64,000 nt of DNA from Caprimulgus europaeus (Eukaryota; Chordata; Aves; Caprimulgiformes; Caprimulgidae): NCBI GenBank assembly GCA_907165065.1, contig OU015541.1, positions 248,001-312,000 on the forward strand, read 5' to 3'. Positions 57,911 to 64,000 of the stretch are shown piece after piece; position 1 is the first letter of the stretch; the number at the start of each line of letters is the position of its first letter. The notes below the pieces were generated by a model that was given only the letters and a program-made list of their open reading frames with translations, did not search any database and was not told the DNA's origin. A program made the translations under genes and the position numbers.

Positions 57911-60900
57911 TTGTCGGATGCACAAGTGAGCTGGGGATGCTGCTGCGTCACAGCTCAGTGTCCTGGGTTCCTCTCTGGGAAGCTGCTGGAGCATGTTATG
58001 TCCAGCTGGCAAACTCGGGAGCCTCTGCTGCTTCCAGGTCTGGCTGCCAGGACCCTGGACTGCGGACCCCCAGCCCAGCAGCTGCAGAGAGAATGTGGCT
58101 GCAGGACCATAAGGTTCGGCAGAGACACGTCCCTTTCCTGCCACCGTATCAACAGACAATGCTGGGACCCGGAGGCAGCCGTCCTGCCCGGGGCTGCACC
58201 CCCCCAGTGCTGCCTCCCCACAGCAACGCCCCCGCACCCGGGGCTGCTGAGGTGGACCCAAAGTAGCCCAGCCACGGGTCAGATCGCCAGCTCTGACCTG
58301 TCCCCTTCATCTCTGCATTTGCCAGGGTTGCGCCATCCTTGCCCAGCCTGCTGGCACGTGCAGCCCCAGGGCTGCAGAGGGCTGGGGGGGCGGACAGGGA
58401 GGCAGACGGGTCACTGGGTGGATGGGCAGATGTCCCCAGCAGGACTGAGCTTCCCCAAGGCTGCCCAGCGTGGGGTGCTGGGGTCCTGCCCAGCCTCAAG
58501 CCATGGCTGCCAGACGGCAGGAGCGGCCCCCATCTTCCAAGGAGTCCATTGCATCTGCTGTAAAACCAGAGCATAATTTTGCAGGATGTCATTCTAATTC
58601 TAGTGGGAAAGCTTATTACTTGTGATTTACCCATAAAAAAGCCTGGTGACTTATGACTGTGTGTCTGTGGATTTGTCGATCAATCCCTCATGGGGGCTGT
58701 GGACGGGCTGTCTGCAGGGCAGGGGGAGCACGGTACAGGGGCTGAGGTGAGCATGCCACTGTGATTGACGTGCTGCTGTTACCATCCGTAAAGCTTCTGA
58801 CATATTCCTTTTGGCTCGGTACAGATGCACGCTGCTGAGCTCCAGCACAAATGTCATTAAAACATGTTCTACCCATGGTACCTATAAATAATTGAGGCAG
58901 CAGGTCTGCATGAAGCTCTGTGCTGCAGCTTTCTGCTCCTCCAGTGAGGGGGCCCAGGAAAATGACCTTTCCTTCTCCCATTTACCATCTTTGAAATGAG
59001 GGGTACCTGGTGCTTCGTCCCCACTCTCATATGTCTGTGATATCCCCAGGCCATGCAGGATGCTCCCAGGGCTTGGAGGTCTGGTGTGCTCCATGCACCG
59101 AGGTGAGCGCAGGCCGGTTGGGCTCCAGACCTTGCCCTGAGGGCACCCAAATGGAGGGGGGGTGCAAGCAGCCATAAGCAGTGCTGGGCTCATGCCCCAG
59201 GCACTGCTGCGCACGGGTGGGTGGGGAGCTCCTGGCAGCCAGGCAGAGGAGTCTGGTGGTCTCGGCGACGCAGACCTCCTGGGGTTGGCAGCCCCAGGCC
59301 CTGTGAGGTCGCCACCTGCGGTTCCTGGCTGCTGATGCCCACTGCTCCCCCATCTGCACAGGGTTACCCAGACTGCACCCGTGTGTGACCTGCACAGGTC
59401 TTGGCACATAGTAAATACCATCTGAACGAGCTTAATGTGCTCGGATGCATTTCCAATGCCGTCACTACGTGTGTGGGAAAGTCACAAGCCTGGCAGGCAA
59501 ATCCGTGGCTGAGAACGTTTGTTGCTGCGGTGGCCTTGGCGGTGCCTGATACGAAGCAATTGGTCCATGAGCCTGGCCAAGGCTGGTGGGAACATCCCAT
59601 CTCTGTGCAAGACCCACCAGGCTGCTGACACTGTGGGACAGTGCAATGGCTGCCACCCATCCCGTTTACGGGATGCATGTCCTGCATTTACTGCATGTCC
59701 TGGCACAAAGGGCAAGTGCCGTCCCTGATGCGGGCTCCTGCAGGCCAGCAGGCACAGACCGTGGGCTGGCAGATGAGCTTGTAGACAAGGCACCAGCGTG
59801 GGGCACCAACAGCTGCTCAGCTCCTGCGAGCAGGGACCTGTTTCTGGTGAGCAGGGGAGCTCACACTGCCAGCATCAGCCCCCCACACACCTCCCAGCAT
59901 GTGGGTGCTGACTCCCTCCGTGCCCACGAGCAAGTTGCTTCTTTTTTCCTTCTCGTGACAGCCACCAGCTCTCCCATGTCAGTGGGAGTTATTAGCAAGC
60001 CTCACGTTGGGAACACGCAGCATAAATACTGAGTGCTGGTATCACTGCTTCGTGGTGCTGGTAGCAGTAATCCCAGCGTGCCACTGTTCCCCCCGCAGCA
60101 GCCCACACCCTGCAGCCCCTCGGCTCTGCCAGCCTCCAGCCTGGCTTCTCCCAGCCGTCTCACGGCTCACTGGGGTTTGGCGAGCACATGTGCGAGAGCT
60201 GTGTCACGGCCACACACACAGACGTGCGTGGGCACATCCCCATTGCCCAGCAGAGAGGCACACATGGAGCCACAGCAAGGTGCTCTGGGGAGGGGGGAAC
60301 ACCTCTTCTTCCCCAGTGCAGAGCTCTACCACCATGTCCTGGGCCAGGCGGGCAGCAGGGCTGAGCGTGGCTGTCCTGCCCCCCCTTACACGCACCGGCA
60401 GTGGGGTTGTGCCCGCGCGGTGGTGGGCACGTGCCAGGGCAGGTGCTGCTGTCTGCGTGTGCAGCCGTGCAGCAGCGTGTGTGTGCTGAGGCACAGACGC
60501 TACGCTGTGCAGCATGTGTGTGCCCTGACAGATCATGAAGGTGTATTAAACAGCAGCTGTCGGGCTCTTTCTGAGCACAGCGTTAACACAGCTGGGACCA
60601 TTGTGGTGTCTTCTTAATTTAAACTCATGTTGTCTTTCAGCCACGTGCTAATGAGGGCTAATGGGGAGATCAGCTTGCTGTTTGCCAGCCTGGCTCTGTG
60701 CTTTGCCATGGCCCTGTCACTCCTGCAACCCGGCTGTCCTCAGTAGCTGGTGCCTTTCCCTGCCTTGCTGCTCCAGTGGGTGGGGGACTCAGGGTCTACT
60801 CCCCAGGAGCCCCTTGTCCTGACCCACCATGCCTCGGGGTCTGCACAGGGCACAGCAGTCTCTTCTATCAGAGGAGCAGTAGCCCTGGCTGATTTGGCCA

Positions 60901-61549
60901 CAGCTCAGTAACTTTTTGTCACCTGTGTGCCTGTCCCAGCTTGCGCAGCTGTGGTGCTGGTGCTCGGGGATGAAGCAGCTCTGCACAGGGAACCTCTCCT
61001 TCTCAGGGCTGCTGGAGGATGGAGCTCTGGGAGCAGTCCCAGGGCCCATCGCCCCATCCCGTGCTCCAGGGCTGCCTGCTGTCCGTGCTCCACAGCCGCA
61101 TGTGCCAGGCATGGGGCAAGGCCTTTTCCCAGGGGCTGCAGAGGGACCTGGCAGTGCCATCGGGCACGGCTGGTGGACAGGCAGCTCAGCGGGTGCCAGC
61201 GCTGGCCAGCACAAGTGGGAGCAGGGTACTGGAAACTCCTGCTGGAAACTCCTGCTCCATCCCTGGAGCTTCTTTCCCAGCCCAGTCTCACCAGCCCTGG
61301 GTAGTGCTAATACATACATCTGTCAGGATTAATGGAGCATGCAACAAATGTATGGGCAAGGCAGAGCAAGCAACAGAAAGACAGAGACAATGGATGACTG
61401 GCCAGCACTTGCTGGCCAGGGCTGCATGTGAGCAGCGTGTGCTCCCTGTGTACAGCTCCCAAATACCTGCACAGACATGCAAAATTGCTTGTGTTTGCTC
61501 ACCACCATGTCTCTGTGCACACAGGCATAAAGAAAAAAGAGAGACAGTC
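57911..61549. other. Intergenic DNA, GC-rich
   Basis: No supported gene. Open frames exist because stop codons are rare in GC-rich DNA, but none shows a recognisable domain, exon-like boundaries with matching phase, or a counterpart next to it. Short AT-richer patches lie at about 58560-58640 and 58780-58900. A 13-bp duplicated motif (TGGAAACTCCTGC) lies near 61230-61257. Confidence 0.6.
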
Positions 61550-61960
61550 TCGCCAGAGATCAGGCATCAGTGTTTAAAAAAAGCTGTTGAATACTATTGC
61601 AGCCACTTAGGCCATATTTGCATACTTGCTTAATAAAAAGTTATGGCTGTTCAAAGCCCAATCATTAATTACCCAGCATATTTTCCTTTAACTCCCTCCC
61701 TTTTTTATTACAGACTAAGCTGTTTTCGTGCTTATTCAGCAAAAACTCCTCACTATTCCACCAGGACAAGACGTGCAATAAATATGTACTTATTAAGTGT
61801 GCATTACAACTACACAAGCTGGGAGAAGTAATAACGGCCTCAACATAAAGCTGAAGTATTTATGCATGTACCTAGGGCCACTTTAGCTATTTATTTTCAC
61901 AAAGAAATTAAATTAGATAGTTTGATAGCTCTCAGTGTGATTATGGTGGGAATTTACATA
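61550..61960. promoter_or_regulatory. AT-rich block with POU octamer, downstream of CDH22
   Basis: A 400-bp AT-rich island with a perfect octamer ATTTGCAT at 61616-61623 and several TTAATTA-type cores (for example near 61662-61672). Non-repetitive. Ends shortly before the minisatellite. Confidence 0.3.
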
Positions 61961-62158
61961 GGGCTCAGCCTGTCAGGTGGAGATGTGTGTGGAGGAACAA
62001 GCCTACGCTGAGGACAGGCTGCAGACGTCCTGCCAAGCCACATGTGCAGGGCAGGACACTCTGCCAGGCCAGCATGCTCCTCACAGCGACATGCAATGCC
62101 CCTCGGTGTGGGAGCTGCCCCACAGTGCCTGGCATCCAGCAGGGACCCTGGATAGCAG

Positions 62159-62286
62159 GGACACCGGGCACTGAGGACACCAGGCAGTGGGGACACTGGG
62201 CAGTGGGGACACCAGGCAGTGGGGACACCGGGCACTGAGGACACCAGGCAGTGGGGACACCAGGCAGTGAGGACAGCTGGCAGTCC
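62159..62286. repeat. Minisatellite, 16-bp unit x 8
   Basis: Eight head-to-tail copies of GGACACCAGGCAGTGG and close variants (GGACACCGGGCACTGA, GGACACTGGGCAGTGG); the last copy is degenerate. Variant units alternate, which suggests duplication of blocks larger than one unit. Because 16 is not a multiple of 3, the array stays open in several frames and generates spurious long ORFs on the minus strand. Confidence 0.9.
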
Positions 62287-62469
62287 CATGCATGCTCACC
62301 ACTGGAATCGTGCCATGACACTTGGTGGGAAACACGGCGCTTGGAGAAAACCTGGCACGTGGAAGAGGAGCAGTTTTTCTTGGAAAAATTGCCTTTTAAA
62401 ACCGTTTTCGCCTGAAAGAATGGCAGCATCTCTGTGAGTTTGTAACTTTCATTCTTTGCAAATGCTTTG

Positions 62470-62760
62470 AGACGAAAGATGCCACCGGCCCCAGGCGAGC
62501 AGTGATGCGGGTGTGCAGGGAGGGGGGGCCGGGACCGGGGCCCCCCAGCTCCCCGCACCCTGCAGGAGGCCTGGCAATTAGCGAGCTGCCTGATTAGCGC
62601 TGATTGCACATCCCGCCGCGCCCCCACCCCGCAGGCCTGCGGTGCTGCCGATGCTGCCGGCTCTGCCCCGCTGCCACGCCGCACTGGGGCCAGGAGCAAC
62701 CCTGGGGAGCACCGAATCCAGGGGGCATCGAGCCCAGTGGCTGCCCCCCCGCAGCCCTTG
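62470..62760. other. CpG-rich patch
   Basis: By hand I count about 22 CpG in 300 bp at roughly two-thirds GC, an observed/expected ratio near 0.6, which borders on CpG-island criteria. No adjacent exon could be recognised. It may mark an unannotated promoter or just be GC-rich sequence next to a minisatellite. Confidence 0.4.
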
Positions 62761-64000
62761 CAGGGCTTCCTCTTGTGCTTGTCCCTGTGTACCCGATGTG
62801 TCCCCGTAGTGCCCAATGTCCCCCCATGACTGTCCTGCAGGTTCCTGGTGTCTCTGTTATTTAAAATGGGACTTTTAAGTAGCACGGAGGATGTACAAGT
62901 TTTGCGGCATCAGCACGGGGAGTGACGGGGCTGCTGGGAACCAGCCAGCCCCTCCAGTGCCAGTGTCCATTAATTACGATGGAGAACCTGGCATCCCTGT
63001 CCCTCAGTGCTCACCAGCTCATCACTTTGCAGTGGGACACTGGGCAGCCCAGGCTCTGTCCTGCCAGGCCCTGGACTCAGACACAGTCTGCTCTGCTCCT
63101 CCCTTTGCAATAATTTTATCTGATTGCAGTGAAATGTTGGCAAGATGTGTTCCAAGGAGGCAAAGGCATCTCTTGGAGAAGTGCCCTGCACCCGCCCATT
63201 CAGGCACCCCCGTGGCAGGGCAGTCCCTGGTCACCCTGTGCCTTCCAGGAACTGCTTCCAGTGAGATCCTGGGGACCAGCAGCTTCCAGGCAAGGGAGGG
63301 GGTGTTTACTGGCAGAGGGAATGAAAGGAAAACTATCCCCACTCGGGGACATGGCTGGGGTGGGAACATGTGGGCTGAGTGATGGGGCTAACCCTGGGAT
63401 GTGCTAGCTTGCCAAAAGGAGCTTGAGATCCGCTGCTGTCGGGTGAAGCAGGAGGGAGCACAGCTCAGCAATTACAGCACAATTAGCTCAAACAGCAGGT
63501 TGATTGTCAATTGCAGCTCTGTGCCAGCTACAAGCACAGAGCTGAAACCACCGCAGGAGCGAAGGGCAGGTGGGAGCACTCCCGCAGACCCGCTGTCCCT
63601 GCTCACTGCCAAGCCAAGCCAAGTGCAGGGTCATGGTCCCCAGCAATGCCCATGGGGTCTCCAGGCGTCCGGCCCCACTCCACCAACCCATCTGGCCACT
63701 GTGGATGGGAGAGGTGGTGAGGAACCCTGTGGGTTGCTGTGGCATGCTTCTTCTGTGGGAGGGCTGCCAGGAGCAGCTTCAAAAACACCCATCAGCCCTT
63801 CCTGGGCCCAGGGGACAGGAGCCACACTGCCTGCCTGGGACCATCTGCCTGGGCAGAGCTCCTGGGCAGCCCCCGCTCCCTGCCAGGGCTCCGGGGCTTG
63901 GCCCATGGCACTAGGGCTGCTGCTGGATCAGGCCCGGGATGAGCAGTCCCACTGACTGCCTATGTCATAGAGCCCCAAACCAGGTTTCCAGAGAAGCCTT
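62761..64000. other. Intergenic DNA at the window end
   Basis: Nothing supportable as a gene or repeat. From memory, mammalian CDH22 lies near CD40 and SLC35C2; neither is recognisable here, so the next gene must lie beyond the window. Confidence 0.55.

Noticed and set aside
61965..62885. 306-codon open frame on the minus strand across the minisatellite
   Set aside because: Its openness comes from the 16-bp repeat and the CpG-rich patch, where stops are rare. The translation is low-complexity, matches no domain I know, and has no exon-like edges.
1..64000. A new multi-gene system, defence island or mobile cassette
   Set aside because: The window is a single vertebrate gene with introns and flanking DNA; no cluster of unexplained coding sequences exists on either strand.

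Overview
This window looks like a piece of a bird genome. It holds one vertebrate gene, a type II classical cadherin that I identify as CDH22 (PB-cadherin), on the + strand. The bird assignment rests on a CR1 retrotransposon 3' tail near 20,330-20,395, on the very low density of other interspersed repeats, and on GC-rich compact introns of the kind seen on avian microchromosomes. The species cannot be told from the sequence.

Layout. Positions 1-932 are non-coding, upstream of the first coding exon. Eleven coding exons lie at 985-1209, 6103-6397, 14447-14566, 20622-20789, 21788-21975, 22826-23079, 30186-30322, 38078-38199, 38501-38618, 47311-47562 and 48998-49536 (stop TAG 49534-49536). All ten introns are GT-AG, and the reading frame is continuous across every junction. 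The total is 2,418 nt, or 805 residues plus stop. Internal exon lengths are 295, 120, 168, 188, 254, 137, 122, 118 and 252 nt, which is the conserved pattern of vertebrate classical cadherins. The start codon is in the window. The 5' non-coding exon(s) and the promoter are probably further upstream.

Product. The protein has a signal peptide, a short prodomain ending in an RVKR furin site, five extracellular cadherin repeats with calcium-binding linkers, one membrane helix, a juxtamembrane p120-catenin site and a C-terminal beta-catenin site. Mature EC1 begins GWVW and carries the two tryptophans of type II strand swapping.

Non-coding DNA. The long introns 1, 2, 3, 6, 7 and 9 (4.9-8.7 kb) and the ~14.5 kb after the stop codon hold no second gene that I can support. 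Against the GC-rich background sit compact AT-rich blocks with homeodomain (TAATTA), POU-octamer (ATTTGCAT) and SOX-like motifs. These look like conserved non-coding elements and are reasonable candidates for neural enhancers of the cadherin, but their conservation could not be tested here. Other items are a 16-bp x 8 minisatellite (62,159-62,286), a CpG-rich patch (about 62,470-62,760), short tandem duplications and three candidate poly(A) signals. I found no CRISPR array, rRNA, tRNA, intact transposon or undescribed gene system.
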